NCBI RefSeq assembly: GCF_013911645.1
Contig: NZ_JACESV010000003.1
Location: 248,001 to 312,000 of the forward strand
DNA length: 64,000 bases
Direction: 5' to 3'
From: Allomuricauda sp.
Lineage (GTDB): Bacteria > Bacteroidota > Bacteroidia > Flavobacteriales > Flavobacteriaceae
Below, in pieces: positions 43,715-52,520 of this stretch. The position numbers and the translations under genes were made by a program. The notes beneath the pieces were generated by a model. The model saw only the letters and a program-made list of their open reading frames with translations. It was not told the origin of the DNA and searched no databases. How positions within the stretch are numbered: the first letter of the stretch is position 1; each line of letters starts with the position of its first letter.

Positions 43715-43731
43715 ACCGCCCGGATGGCGGT
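43715..43731 (+). promoter_or_regulatory. Short perfect hairpin in the pnp leader
   Basis: ACCGCC-CGGAT-GGCGGT, 52 bp before the pnp ATG. In enterobacteria a leader hairpin cut by RNase III mediates PNPase self-control; whether this one does so is unknown. Confidence 0.4.
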
Positions 43732-43782
43732 AGACCCAATGTTTAACAACCTGGCCATAATTGGTTGGGTAAGATTAATTTT

Positions 43783-46017
43783 ATGATTCCAAAGACATTC
43801 AAAGAGGTCATAGACCTCGGTGACGGTAGAGAGATTTCTATCGAAACCGGAAAACTGGCAAAGCAGGCCCATGGCTCTGTTGTTGTCCAATCTGGCAAGT
43901 GTATGCTATTGTGTACAGTTGTCTCCAATTACAAAGCTTCGGACGTGGACTTTTTGCCACTTACCGTAGATTATCGCGAAAAATTTGCTGCTGCAGGACG
44001 TTATCCAGGTGGTTTCTTTAAAAGAGAAGCAAGACCTAGCGACGGCGAAGTATTGACCATGCGGTTGGTGGACAGGGTACTGAGACCATTGTTCCCTAAG
44101 GATTACCACTCCGAAACACAGGTGATGATTCAGTTAATGTCGCACGACGAAGATGTAATGCCCGACGCCATGGCTGGATTGGCTGCTTCCGCTGCCATTC
44201 AACTTTCGGATTTCCCATTCGAATGTGCCATATCGGAAGTTCGTGTGGGTAGGGTGAACGGTGAGTTCGTCATCAACCCGACCAGAGCACAATTAAAAGA
44301 GTCCGACATCGACATGATGATCGGAGCCTCCGCAGATTCCGTGATGATGGTAGAGGGTGAGATGGACGAAATTTCCGAAGAGGAAATGGTGGAAGCCATC
44401 AAATTTGCCCACGAAGCCATTAAGGTACAGTGTGCCGCACAGATAAAATTGGCAGAAGCTTTCGGCAAAAAAGAGGTCCGTGAATACGAACCGGAAGCTG
44501 AAGACGAAGAACTTCAGAAAAAAATCCACGACATGGCCTACGACAAGGTATATGAAGTGGCCAAAGCGGGTTCCTCCAAAAAAGAACGCAGCGAAGCATT
44601 TGCCGCTATCAAAGAAGAAATTAAAGCATCTTTTTCTGAAGAAGAATTGGAAGAAATCGGTGATTTGATTTCCAAGTACTACCACAAAGCCGAAAAAGAG
44701 GCTGTTAGAAACCTAACATTGGAAGAAGGGCTTCGTTTGGACGGACGTAAAACAACCGATGTTCGACCAATATGGTGCGAAATCGATTATTTGCCCTCCG
44801 TACATGGTTCCGCCATCTTTACCCGTGGCGAAACTCAAGCTTTGGCAACCGTTACTTTGGGAACCTCAAGAGAGGCCAACCAAATAGACATGCCATCTTA
44901 CGAAGGTGAAGAAACATTCTATTTACACTACAACTTCCCTCCTTTCTCCACTGGTGAAGCACGACCAATTCGTGGTACATCCCGTAGAGAGGTTGGACAC
45001 GGTAACTTGGCACAACGTGCCCTAAAAGGAATGATTCCAGAGGATTGTCCTTATACGGTTCGTGTTGTTTCCGAAGTATTGGAATCCAACGGTTCCTCAT
45101 CCATGGCAACCGTATGTTCCGGTACTATGGCATTGATGGACGCTGGTGTTCAGTTGAAAAAACCTGTTTCCGGTATCGCTATGGGATTGATCACAGATAC
45201 CGAAACTGGTAAATATGCTGTACTATCCGACATCTTGGGTGATGAAGATCACTTGGGAGATATGGACTTTAAGGTAACTGGTACCGCAGATGGCATCACT
45301 GCCTGTCAAATGGACATCAAAGTAAAAGGACTTTCTTACGAAATCTTGGTGAAAGCTTTAATGCAAGCCAAAGATGGTAGAATGCACATTTTGGGCAAAC
45401 TTACCGAAACTATTGCCGAGCCTAGAGCTGAGGTTAAATCTTATGCTCCAAAAATTGTTACCAGAGTTATTCCAGGTGAATTTATTGGTGCACTTATCGG
45501 TAAAGGTGGAGAAGTAATCCAAGAACTTCAAAAAACAACCAATACCACTATTGTTATTAATGAAGACCCGGATACCGAAGAAGGTATTGTGGAAATTCTT
45601 GGTACAGACCAGAATGGTATCGATGCCGTATTGGCCAAGATAGATTCATTAATGTTTAAACCAGAAGTGGGAAGTGTTTATGAGGTTAAAGTGATCAAAA
45701 TGCTTGACTTTGGGGCTGTGGTAGAATATACCGAGGCACCAGGGAACGAAGTATTGCTCCACGTATCCGAATTGGCATGGGAACGTACCGAAAATGTATC
45801 CGATGTGGTAAATATGGGAGATGTTTTTGATGTAAAATACTTCGGACTAGACCCAAGAACCAGAAAGGAAAAGGTATCAAGAAAAGCCTTGTTGCCAAAA
45901 CCTGAAGGGTATCAAGAACGTCCTCCCCGCAACGATAGAGGTGGTGACCGCAGAGGTGGTGGCGGCGACCGTAGAGGTGGCAACCGCGACAGAAAGCCAA
46001 GAAGGGATAGAGATTAA
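43783..46017 (+). CDS. pnp: Polyribonucleotide nucleotidyltransferase (PNPase)
   Basis: 744 residues from ATG 43783 ([16 protein letters not shown]); a start six codons earlier is in frame but unsupported. 3'-5' phosphorolytic exoribonuclease. Two RNase PH domains ([39 protein letters not shown] with catalytic Asp), then KH ([21 protein letters not shown]) and S1 ([20 protein letters not shown]) domains. The C-terminus is an Arg/Gly-rich tail ([15 protein letters not shown]), likely RNA-binding. A terminator follows. Confidence 0.98.
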   Translation: MIPKTFKEVIDLGDGREISIETGKLAKQAHGSVVVQSGKCMLLCTVVSNYKASDVDFLPLTVDYREKFAAAGRYPGGFFKREARPSDGEVLTMRLVDRVLRPLFPKDYHSETQVMIQLMSHDEDVMPDAMAGLAASAAIQLSDFPFECAISEVRVGRVNGEFVINPTRAQLKESDIDMMIGASADSVMMVEGEMDEISEEEMVEAIKFAHEAIKVQCAAQIKLAEAFGKKEVREYEPEAEDEELQKKIHDMAYDKVYEVAKAGSSKKERSEAFAAIKEEIKASFSEEELEEIGDLISKYYHKAEKEAVRNLTLEEGLRLDGRKTTDVRPIWCEIDYLPSVHGSAIFTRGETQALATVTLGTSREANQIDMPSYEGEETFYLHYNFPPFSTGEARPIRGTSRREVGHGNLAQRALKGMIPEDCPYTVRVVSEVLESNGSSSMATVCSGTMALMDAGVQLKKPVSGIAMGLITDTETGKYAVLSDILGDEDHLGDMDFKVTGTADGITACQMDIKVKGLSYEILVKALMQAKDGRMHILGKLTETIAEPRAEVKSYAPKIVTRVIPGEFIGALIGKGGEVIQELQKTTNTTIVINEDPDTEEGIVEILGTDQNGIDAVLAKIDSLMFKPEVGSVYEVKVIKMLDFGAVVEYTEAPGNEVLLHVSELAWERTENVSDVVNMGDVFDVKYFGLDPRTRKEKVSRKALLPKPEGYQERPPRNDRGGDRRGGGGDRRGGNRDRKPRRDRD

Positions 46018-46036
46018 AACTTCTTTGTTAGAATAT

Positions 46037-46071
46037 AAAAGCCCCGAGCAATTGCTCGGGACTTTCTTTTT
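46037..46071 (+). terminator. Terminator after pnp
   Basis: CCCGAGCAATTGCTCGGG palindrome followed by a T-rich run. Confidence 0.85.
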
Positions 46072-46165
46072 AAAAAAAATGTAACCAAAATGTAACTTTT
46101 TGGTTTTTTGAACGTATAACCTAATGAGCTCCGGTTCACAAATTTAATTTGAAGGGATTTTTTAG

Positions 46166-47029
46166 ATGAGACAGTTAAAGATTACAAAACAGGTTACCAA
46201 TAGGGAAACCGCGTCGCTGGACAAGTATTTGCAGGAAATCGGTAAGGTTGATTTGATCACCGCCGATGAAGAGGTGGAGTTGGCACAGCGAATTAAAGCG
46301 GGAGACCAAGTAGCCTTGGAAAAATTAACTAAAGCCAACCTTAGGTTCGTTGTATCTGTTGCAAAACAGTACCAGAACCAAGGGTTGACACTTCCTGATT
46401 TGATCAATGAAGGAAACTTGGGACTTATCAAAGCTGCACAGCGTTTTGATGAAACCCGTGGATTTAAATTTATTTCATACGCTGTTTGGTGGATTCGTCA
46501 GTCCATTCTTCAAGCTTTGGCGGAGCAGTCCCGTATTGTTCGTTTGCCATTGAACAAGATTGGTTCCATCAACAAGATCAATAAAACATTTGCTTTCTTG
46601 GAGCAGGCGCACGAGCGTCCACCCTCTGCAGAGGAAATTGCCAAAGAATTGGACATGACCGTGGAAGACGTGAAGCAATCCTTGAAAAACTCTGGTCGCC
46701 ACGTATCCATGGATGCTCCATTGATCGATGGTGAAGATTCCAACCTGTACGATGTATTGCGCAGTGGTGAATCGCCAAATCCGGATAAGGAACTTTTGCA
46801 CGATTCCCTTCGTACCGAAATCGAGCGTGCATTGGAAACCCTTACCCCTCGTGAAGCTGATGTAATCAGGCTTTACTTTGGTTTAGCTGGTCAACATTCC
46901 ATGACCTTGGAAGAAATTGGCGAGACTTTTGACCTTACACGAGAAAGGGTTCGTCAAATTAAGGAAAAAGCTATCCGCAGGTTAAAACACACCTCTAGAA
47001 GTAAGATTTTAAAGACATATTTGGGATAA
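46166..47029 (+). CDS. rpoD: Primary sigma factor RpoD/SigA
   Basis: 287 residues. All core regions are present: 1.2 ([19 protein letters not shown]), 2.1-2.4 ([60 protein letters not shown]), 3 ([13 protein letters not shown]) and 4.2 ([20 protein letters not shown]). Region 1.1 and the nonconserved insert are absent, as usual in Bacteroidetes, whose sigma recognises TTG/TAnnTTTG. The ATG is preceded by GAAGGGA, a plausible ribosome site. Confidence 0.97.
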   Translation: MRQLKITKQVTNRETASLDKYLQEIGKVDLITADEEVELAQRIKAGDQVALEKLTKANLRFVVSVAKQYQNQGLTLPDLINEGNLGLIKAAQRFDETRGFKFISYAVWWIRQSILQALAEQSRIVRLPLNKIGSINKINKTFAFLEQAHERPPSAEEIAKELDMTVEDVKQSLKNSGRHVSMDAPLIDGEDSNLYDVLRSGESPNPDKELLHDSLRTEIERALETLTPREADVIRLYFGLAGQHSMTLEEIGETFDLTRERVRQIKEKAIRRLKHTSRSKILKTYLG

Positions 47030-47069
47030 AGTGTAAAAAACACCCCATAAATTACAGTTAAACTATCCT

Positions 47070-47077
47070 TAAATTTG
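47070..47077 (+). promoter_or_regulatory. Candidate -7 box of a small transcript
   Basis: TAAATTTG, 41 bp after the rpoD stop and about 75 bp before a strong terminator; no gene of normal size lies between. Confidence 0.35.
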
Positions 47078-47083
47078 ATTTTT

Positions 47084-47183
47084 GGCAGGAAAGTTGTAAT
47101 TTAGTAAGATATAACAGTTTATCATGACTGTTCGTTTTTTGATTGATGAATAAACTCCGGCTGATTACCGGAGTTTTTTTCGT
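47084..47183 (+). ncRNA. Candidate ~100-nt small RNA or leader-peptide transcript
   Basis: A -7 box (47070) and a perfect terminator (47152-47183) bracket about 100 nt. The only open frame is nine codons from ATG 47124 (MTVRFLIDE) to TAA just before the terminator stem. It could equally be the long 3' end of the rpoD message. Confidence 0.3.
47152..47183 (+). terminator. Terminator between rpoD and rpe
   Basis: AAACTCCGG-CTGATTA-CCGGAGTTT with a run of T. Confidence 0.9.
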
Positions 47184-47204
47184 TTATGGATGACCGTAAT
47201 TGGC

Positions 47205-47212
47205 TAACTTTG
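47205..47212 (+). promoter_or_regulatory. TAnnTTTG -7 box of rpe
   Basis: TAACTTTG ends 4 bp before ATG 47217, another case of a probable leaderless message. Confidence 0.55.
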
Positions 47213-47216
47213 TAAC

Positions 47217-47876
47217 ATGAACAAATCAATGATCGCTCCTTCGCTCTTGGCATCCGACTTTGCCAATCTTCAACAAGAAATAGAAATGGTGAACCAAAGT
47301 GATGCCGATTGGTTCCATTTGGACGTTATGGATGGTGTTTTTGTACCCAATATTTCCTTTGGAATGCCCGTAATACAAGCTATTGCCAAGCATGCCAAAA
47401 AACCGTTGGACACCCATCTTATGATTGTTGACCCGGACAGATATATTAAAACATTTGCCGATTTGGGGATACATCATTTAACCGTTCATTATGAGGCATG
47501 CCCCCATTTGCACAGAACGCTGCAAGCTATAAAAGCTGAAGGGATGAAGGCAGGAGTGGCCATCAATCCACATACTTCCATAAAGCTATTGGAAGATACC
47601 ATTCAGGATATTGACATTGTAATCGTAATGAGCGTTAACCCGGGCTTTGGAGGTCAATCTTTTATCGAGAACACCTATCAAAAAGTGGCCGACCTCAAAG
47701 AATTGATAAATCGTAAAAATGCGAAAACCTTGATTGAGATTGATGGGGGCGTTAATGCAGATAATGCCAAAAAATTGATCGATCATGGTGCGGACGTTCT
47801 GGTCGCTGGCAGTTTTGTTTTTAAAAGTGGCGACCCGACCGAGACCATTAAAAAATTAAAAGAAGAAATTGCATAA
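47217..47876 (+). CDS. rpe: Ribulose-phosphate 3-epimerase
   Basis: 219 residues. It interconverts ribulose-5-P and xylulose-5-P in the pentose phosphate path. TIM-barrel motifs: APSLLASDFANL, WFHLDVMDGVFVPNISFG with metal His/Asp, LDTHLMIVDPDRYI, VNPGFGGQSFI, EIDGGVNADNA and LVAGSFVF. Its stop overlaps the ypdA start by one base. Confidence 0.97.
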   Translation: MNKSMIAPSLLASDFANLQQEIEMVNQSDADWFHLDVMDGVFVPNISFGMPVIQAIAKHAKKPLDTHLMIVDPDRYIKTFADLGIHHLTVHYEACPHLHRTLQAIKAEGMKAGVAINPHTSIKLLEDTIQDIDIVIVMSVNPGFGGQSFIENTYQKVADLKELINRKNAKTLIEIDGGVNADNAKKLIDHGADVLVAGSFVFKSGDPTETIKKLKEEIA

Positions 47877-48862
47877 TGCAGGAATTTGATGTTGTCATCA
47901 TAGGAGGCGGCCCTATTGGGATTGCCTGTGGTTTGGAAGCTAAAAAACAAGGACTTTCCTATATCATAATTGAAAAAGGGCCCATTGTAAATTCGCTGTT
48001 CAACTATCCTGTGAACATGCAGTTTTTTTCCTCTTCGGAAAAGTTGGAGATAGATGGGATTCCTTTCATTAGCAAAGAAGCCAAACCCAAACGTAACGAG
48101 GCCTTGGAGTATTACCGAAGAATCGTGACCTCGAACCAATTGAACATTCATCTTTTTGAAAAGGTCATCGACACCGAAAAACAAGGAGATATTTTTGCTG
48201 TAAGAACCGATAAAGATGAGTATCGGGCCAAAAACGTAGTAGTGGCCACGGGATTTTACGACTTGCCCAACACCATCAACGTTCCTGGCGAGGATTTACC
48301 GAAAGTATCCCATTATTACAAAGACCCTCACTTTTACGCCAGTCAAAAATTGGTGGTGGTCGGTGCAAGTAATTCGGCCATAGATGCCGCTTTGGAATGT
48401 TGGCGCAAAGGAGCCGAGGTAAGCTTGGTGATCCGAGGTCCAGAGGTGGGGCCTCGAGTAAAGTATTGGGTAAGGCCGGATATCATCAACCGAATTGAGG
48501 AAGGCAGCATTAAAGCCTTTTACAATTCCACGGTCAAGGAGATCAAACCAAACGAAATCATCATCAATACCCCGGAAGGTGAAGTTACTATGGAGAACGA
48601 TTTTGTATTGGCCTTAACAGGATACATGCCCAACTTTGCCTTTTTGGAAAAACTCGGCATACAACTTTCCAACGACCCAAAAAGATTGCCCACTTACGAC
48701 CCAGAAACCATGGAGACCAATATTGATGGATTGTTTTTGGCAGGAGTAATCTGTGGCGGCATGGAAACCCACAAATGGTTTATTGAAAACTCCCGAATTC
48801 ACGCCCCTATTATTATGAAGGCCATAAAAAATAAATTACAATTGGCGGAAAAGAAGTCTTAA
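47876..48862 (+). CDS. ypdA: YpdA-family bacillithiol-disulfide reductase (putative)
   Basis: 328 residues. FAD-dependent NADPH oxidoreductase without the CxxC of thioredoxin reductases. Motifs: FAD loop VVIIGGGPIGIACGLEA, SLFNYPVNMQFFSSSEKLEI, NADP loop VVVGASNSAIDAALE and FVLALTGYMPNF, LFLAGVICGG near the C-terminus. YpdA reduces bacillithiol disulfide. Its presence suggests this bacterium uses bacillithiol; the bshA/B/C genes are not in view. A glutathione peroxidase-type gene follows after 16 bp. Confidence 0.9.
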   Translation: MQEFDVVIIGGGPIGIACGLEAKKQGLSYIIIEKGPIVNSLFNYPVNMQFFSSSEKLEIDGIPFISKEAKPKRNEALEYYRRIVTSNQLNIHLFEKVIDTEKQGDIFAVRTDKDEYRAKNVVVATGFYDLPNTINVPGEDLPKVSHYYKDPHFYASQKLVVVGASNSAIDAALECWRKGAEVSLVIRGPEVGPRVKYWVRPDIINRIEEGSIKAFYNSTVKEIKPNEIIINTPEGEVTMENDFVLALTGYMPNFAFLEKLGIQLSNDPKRLPTYDPETMETNIDGLFLAGVICGGMETHKWFIENSRIHAPIIMKAIKNKLQLAEKKS

Positions 48863-48878
48863 TCCAAAAATCATTACC

Positions 48879-49352
48879 ATGAGCTTTTACACCTTTGAAG
48901 CAGAACGATTGGACGGCACCTTGGAGTCCATGGAAAAGTACAAGGGCAAAACCGTTGTTGTGGTCAATACAGCCAGTAAATGCGGGTTAACACCACAATA
49001 CGAAGGGCTGGAGGCACTCTACAAAGAATACAAAGAAAGGGGACTGGTTATTTTGGGGTTCCCCTGCAACCAGTTTGGAAACCAAGAACCTGGCAATGCA
49101 GAAGATATACAAGAGTTTTGCCAAGCAAACTACGGTGTAAGCTTTCCTATGTTTGCCAAGATTGATGTTAACGGTAGCAACGCCCATCCTATATTCAAAT
49201 ATCTTAAGTCTCAATTGAGCGGCTTACTGGGCGGAAAAATCAAATGGAACTTCACCAAGTTTGTGATTGATAAAACGGGAAAGCCTGTAAAAAGATTTGG
49301 ATCTACGAAACAGCCAGAAGCCATGGAAAGCTACCTTAAAAGCATACTCTAA
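48879..49352 (+). CDS. Glutathione peroxidase-family (thiol) peroxidase
   Basis: 157 residues. The GPx fold with a Cys in place of selenocysteine (NTASKCGLTPQY), the second conserved Cys in GFPCNQFGNQEPG and the Trp of WNFTKFVI, forming the Cys/Gln/Trp/Asn catalytic set. No TGA is read through. Bacterial Cys-GPx proteins usually take electrons from thioredoxin; with ypdA next door a bacillithiol-linked role is possible but unproven. The gene overlaps the convergent ATP-grasp gene by 4 bp. Confidence 0.93.
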   Translation: MSFYTFEAERLDGTLESMEKYKGKTVVVVNTASKCGLTPQYEGLEALYKEYKERGLVILGFPCNQFGNQEPGNAEDIQEFCQANYGVSFPMFAKIDVNGSNAHPIFKYLKSQLSGLLGGKIKWNFTKFVIDKTGKPVKRFGSTKQPEAMESYLKSIL

Positions 49353-50389
49353 AACTTTAATTGCGCCTGCAAGGCACCTGTTTGTTTGAGCATGGCCCTG
49401 CCATCCTTAAAACTTAAATAAGAATGTCCTGCCCTTTTGTTAAGGATGCTAATTTCGCACAACATACCCCAATGGCGGGCAACTTCTCGCCAAGCCCATA
49501 ACAATGAGTGGTTGGGGTCGTAAATATGGGTAGCCTCCCCTCCTGCTCCGTTCACTTCGATAATGCTAAAGTTTTTTCCTTGGCAAAGCTCCTCAAAAGA
49601 GTTGTAAAGTACATCCAATCTACCGTAATGGAAACCGTTCATTTGAGAACATACCTTATCAATGGTTTGCACTAAATAATCATTGATTTTATGGCTAATG
49701 TCCACAAACTTGGCTCCCCGTGTATGACTACCGTAAGGCACTAAAACAAATTCCTCTCCTTGATCCAAAATCTGTTGAAGCCGGTCACCAAATTTTTGTT
49801 CTAAAACCTTTAATTGCAGATGGCTTCGCGGGTTCTTTTTAATAAGTTGCACCATAGAACTTTCTCCATCCCCTGTAATGGACAAAAATTCCTTGGAAAC
49901 GACTCCAGTAATTTTACCATGCATTTCCCCAGGTTTGCGCACATAGAATATACCCACTTCTTTTTGATATGGAATAAGTTCCTGCACCAAAAAATGGGAA
50001 GGGCTCCAACGCGCATAGTTTTGGAATTCATCTTTATTATGAATTTTTTCGACACCAAAGGCTTTCATTCCAATATCGGGCTTTGCAATAAATGGAAAGT
50101 CGATGCCAATAGCCAAAACATGCTCTATGGCCGATTCAGGAACCTCATCCTTCTCAATAAATAGGGTTTTGGGAATAAATTGATCGGGAATCATATTATA
50201 GATGTCCATTTTGGATACCATGGCCATGCCCCCATTCTTCATTCCAGGGTTGGCTGCATTAAAAAAGAAGATGGACCGTGCTTTAATGGAATAATACAAC
50301 CAAACGGGAAACATAGGGTAATAAATCATCCAAAAGGGCCAATATTCCCAGTGGGTGATTCGATGCCATATCAATTTTAATGAATCCAT
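49349..50389 (-). CDS. ATP-grasp family protein, D-Ala-D-Ala ligase-like
   Basis: 346 residues from ATG 50389. An N-terminal segment with a hydrophobic WPFWMIYYPMFPVWLYYSI stretch, then an ATP-grasp fold: FPFIAKPDIGMKAFGVEKI (ATP Lys), FLVQELIPYQKEVGIFYVR, EEFVLVPYGSHTRGAKFVDIS, the Mg-binding YGRLDVLY and SIIEVNGAGGEATHIYDPNHS. Peptide or amino-acid ligation is the family theme, but this Bacteroidetes group has no assigned substrate. It is co-directional with, and 5 bp after, the NRDE gene. Confidence 0.82.
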   Translation of the reverse strand: MDSLKLIWHRITHWEYWPFWMIYYPMFPVWLYYSIKARSIFFFNAANPGMKNGGMAMVSKMDIYNMIPDQFIPKTLFIEKDEVPESAIEHVLAIGIDFPFIAKPDIGMKAFGVEKIHNKDEFQNYARWSPSHFLVQELIPYQKEVGIFYVRKPGEMHGKITGVVSKEFLSITGDGESSMVQLIKKNPRSHLQLKVLEQKFGDRLQQILDQGEEFVLVPYGSHTRGAKFVDISHKINDYLVQTIDKVCSQMNGFHYGRLDVLYNSFEELCQGKNFSIIEVNGAGGEATHIYDPNHSLLWAWREVARHWGMLCEISILNKRAGHSYLSFKDGRAMLKQTGALQAQLKF

Positions 50390-50394
50390 CACAG

Positions 50395-51111
50395 TTACAA
50401 GGTGAGTTGGGTGGGCGAAAAAGGCACTTCGAAAAATTTATCGTTCAACAAATCCAAATGTCGCATCACAATTTCCTCTTCATCCAAAACGGCTTGGGTT
50501 ACACTAAAGGTTTTTAAGCCCGAATCCCGATCAATGATAAATCCATTCTCAAAATCATCATGGTTGTTGGAATGAAAATCCACCACTTCGGAAGGGGTAA
50601 TCCGTGAATTTTCATCCATAAACTGTTGAAACAAGTTTCGTCTATGTTCGATTACTTCATCTCTATAAAGTGTGGCCGAGGACCAAATGTGGTTTTTTGA
50701 CTTGTCCAATGGCCTAAAATACTTTTGATGACCATCCCATCTAAACTCCAACAACGCACCATTGAACAAAACCAAAGTAAAGGGCTCAATGTCAATCAGC
50801 TTCATCTCCTGAAGCAAATCATAAGGTCGCCTGGATGCAATCACATCCAGCAGTACCAGCCCCCGACTCCGAGCATAATTCCCCCTTGGATCATGAGCTA
50901 CAAAACCACCATTGAGAAGCACCGCCACCGAACCGTTTTCGTTAAGGGCAAACCAAGTACCGCCCGCTTTGCGGTCCTTTGGAAAAAGCACTTTTACCGA
51001 ACCGATGGTTTCCTCTTGCGGTTGCAAGGCCAAAGGCCTTGAAATATGTTCGTCTCGGTTGGAGGTGATAAGCCGCATACCACCCGAAGATATATAACTT
51101 ACTGTGCACAT
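50395..51111 (-). CDS. NRDE-family protein (TANGO2-like)
   Basis: 238 residues beginning MCTVSYISSGGMRLITSNRDEH, which contains the name-giving NRDE motif after the N-terminal Cys, as in the TANGO2 family of Ntn-hydrolase-like proteins. Other features: GGTWFALNENGSVAVLLNGG, YARSRGLVLLDVI and HIWSSATLY. Eukaryotic TANGO2 has been tied to haem and lipid handling; the bacterial role is unknown. Its start overlaps the end of the DinB gene by 13 bp. Confidence 0.9.
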   Translation of the reverse strand: MCTVSYISSGGMRLITSNRDEHISRPLALQPQEETIGSVKVLFPKDRKAGGTWFALNENGSVAVLLNGGFVAHDPRGNYARSRGLVLLDVIASRRPYDLLQEMKLIDIEPFTLVLFNGALLEFRWDGHQKYFRPLDKSKNHIWSSATLYRDEVIEHRRNLFQQFMDENSRITPSEVVDFHSNNHDDFENGFIIDRDSGLKTFSVTQAVLDEEEIVMRHLDLLNDKFFEVPFSPTQLTL

Positions 51112-51584
51112 GCCTTTCTGTATTGTATGGTAGAAGGTGCTACCCCGAAAGATTTTGGGATTTCTTGTTCAGAAAAATGCTTTATGCCCACCTTGATCAA
51201 TGCCTGATGATGAATGGTATGCTCCAAATTGTACATGACCTCCCTAAAATAATTGGAATCCATACAATTCTCTTCCCCATCGAGCTCATAGCTTAGTTTG
51301 ATAAACTTGTTGGGTTTTTCCAAATGCTCTTGGATGTAGGCTAACTTTTCAAGGGCAAATGATACGTTTTCTTCAATTTCAATATTTCGTTCCCTGCGAT
51401 CATATGAGACATCGGCAGGTTCATACCCCTTGATCAAGCAAAGGTATAACTCTATAATATGTCGTGTGTGCTGGCCAATACTGGCGTTTGAAAGAATACT
51501 ACATGACTGGGAGTAACAACCTTTGGGCAGTTCGGATAAAACCTGTTTAAACTGCTCTAAAGTGTCCAGGGATGATTTGAACAT
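51099..51584 (-). CDS. DinB-family metal-binding four-helix protein
   Basis: 161 residues. DinB/YfiT-like fold with the three metal His spread as usual: SIGQHTRHIIELYLCL (first) and HTIHHQALIKVGI (second pair), Glu in between. Many DinB relatives are thiol-dependent transferases (bacillithiol or mycothiol). Here it overlaps the NRDE gene by 13 bp and is two genes from ypdA/GPx, so a bacillithiol link is possible. The C-terminal VAPSTIQYRKACAQ has a Cys near the end. Confidence 0.87.
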   Translation of the reverse strand: MFKSSLDTLEQFKQVLSELPKGCYSQSCSILSNASIGQHTRHIIELYLCLIKGYEPADVSYDRRERNIEIEENVSFALEKLAYIQEHLEKPNKFIKLSYELDGEENCMDSNYFREVMYNLEHTIHHQALIKVGIKHFSEQEIPKSFGVAPSTIQYRKACAQ

Positions 51585-51652
51585 GATGGTTTACTTATTG
51601 GTTATTTTTATTCGTTTTTTGATGAATTTGAGTATTAAGATAGAAAGAATAT

Positions 51653-52102
51653 TCAATTCTTTATTTTTTCCCAGTTTTTATCCGCTTGGGAAACCAAATC
51701 ATTTGGAGAGGATTTGAGCCAAAACTGCAGGGTATTGTTTTTTCCCTTGTTGTAAAATAGATAAAGTTTGCCGTCCCTGATTTCGTAGGTCTGCGGATCA
51801 ACTTTTACTTTTCTTCCATTGACAGCCACAGCGTAAGCGCAATACCCGCCATACTTTGGAATATAACTGGACGGGCTTTCCTTGAACTTTTCTAAATTTT
51901 CTTGGTTGTAAAACTTGAACTTGGTTCCATCATAGGTTGTAGTAAACCCTTTCTTTCCTTCTAATGGAGTACCATTAAAATACGACACCACATCGTAGCC
52001 ATCTACTGCATACCCTTTCTTGGTATTGTAATCCATGGTTTGTGCAAAATTCAAAGTGTAAACCATCAAAAAAAGAGTGAAAACAATTTTATTCATATCC
52101 AT
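51653..52102 (-). CDS. Exported YHS-domain protein
   Basis: 149 residues with a signal peptide (MNKIVFTLFLMVYTLNFAQ). The YHS core: GYAVDGYDVVSYFNGTPLEG, TYDGTKFKFYNQENLEKF and PKYGGYCAYAVAVNGRKV. YHS domains bind metals such as copper; these secreted forms are common in marine Bacteroidetes and lack an assigned role. Two in-frame ATGs sit at the start. It is monocistronic. Confidence 0.88.
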   Translation of the reverse strand: MDMNKIVFTLFLMVYTLNFAQTMDYNTKKGYAVDGYDVVSYFNGTPLEGKKGFTTTYDGTKFKFYNQENLEKFKESPSSYIPKYGGYCAYAVAVNGRKVKVDPQTYEIRDGKLYLFYNKGKNNTLQFWLKSSPNDLVSQADKNWEKIKN

Positions 52103-52520
52103 TAAGTCTAAATCTTTCAGCTAAAATCACTGTTTACATATTGAATTAGTCTTCAGCAAGTATTATTCCTTTCAATGTTAAGTGATGAAATCAGCCTAAC
52201 AAAGTGACTCTCTTTATAATTGTGTAGGATTTTTCTTTCTTTAAAATATTGTCGCTTTGTCAAATAGCGGATTCGTCAATTCATATGGGGCATTCATCAA
52301 TTGGACCCAAAATAACTCAATATTCCATCCTAATTTTAATGCCATAAAAGCATAAAACCCATACGTAGAACCACAAAAAGATGGCTGTTGCTATAATTTT
52401 TTTTCTAAACTGTAAATCTCCACTAAAAAGATCAGTTGGTAGAGAAATACCTTTTTAAATCCAAGACCATCCTTTTCATAAAACACATAACCCAATTATT
52501 AATCTTTTAAATATTTTTTT
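52103..52520. other. 418-bp gene-free gap
   Basis: AT-rich divergent gap between the YHS and collagen-like genes. Apart from the 21-bp-period direct repeat (52271-52302) I find no gene, terminator or clear -7 box in it. Confidence 0.6.
52271..52302. promoter_or_regulatory. Direct repeat with 21-bp period (possible operator)
   Basis: ATTCGTCAATT at 52271 and ATTCATCAATT at 52292 lie two helical turns apart in the divergent gap. Such spacing would suit a dimeric regulator binding one face. The binding protein is unknown. Confidence 0.35.

Noticed and set aside
48879..49352. Selenoprotein reading of the glutathione peroxidase
   Set aside because: The catalytic position is a TGC/TGT-type Cys codon (SKCGLT); there is no in-frame TGA.
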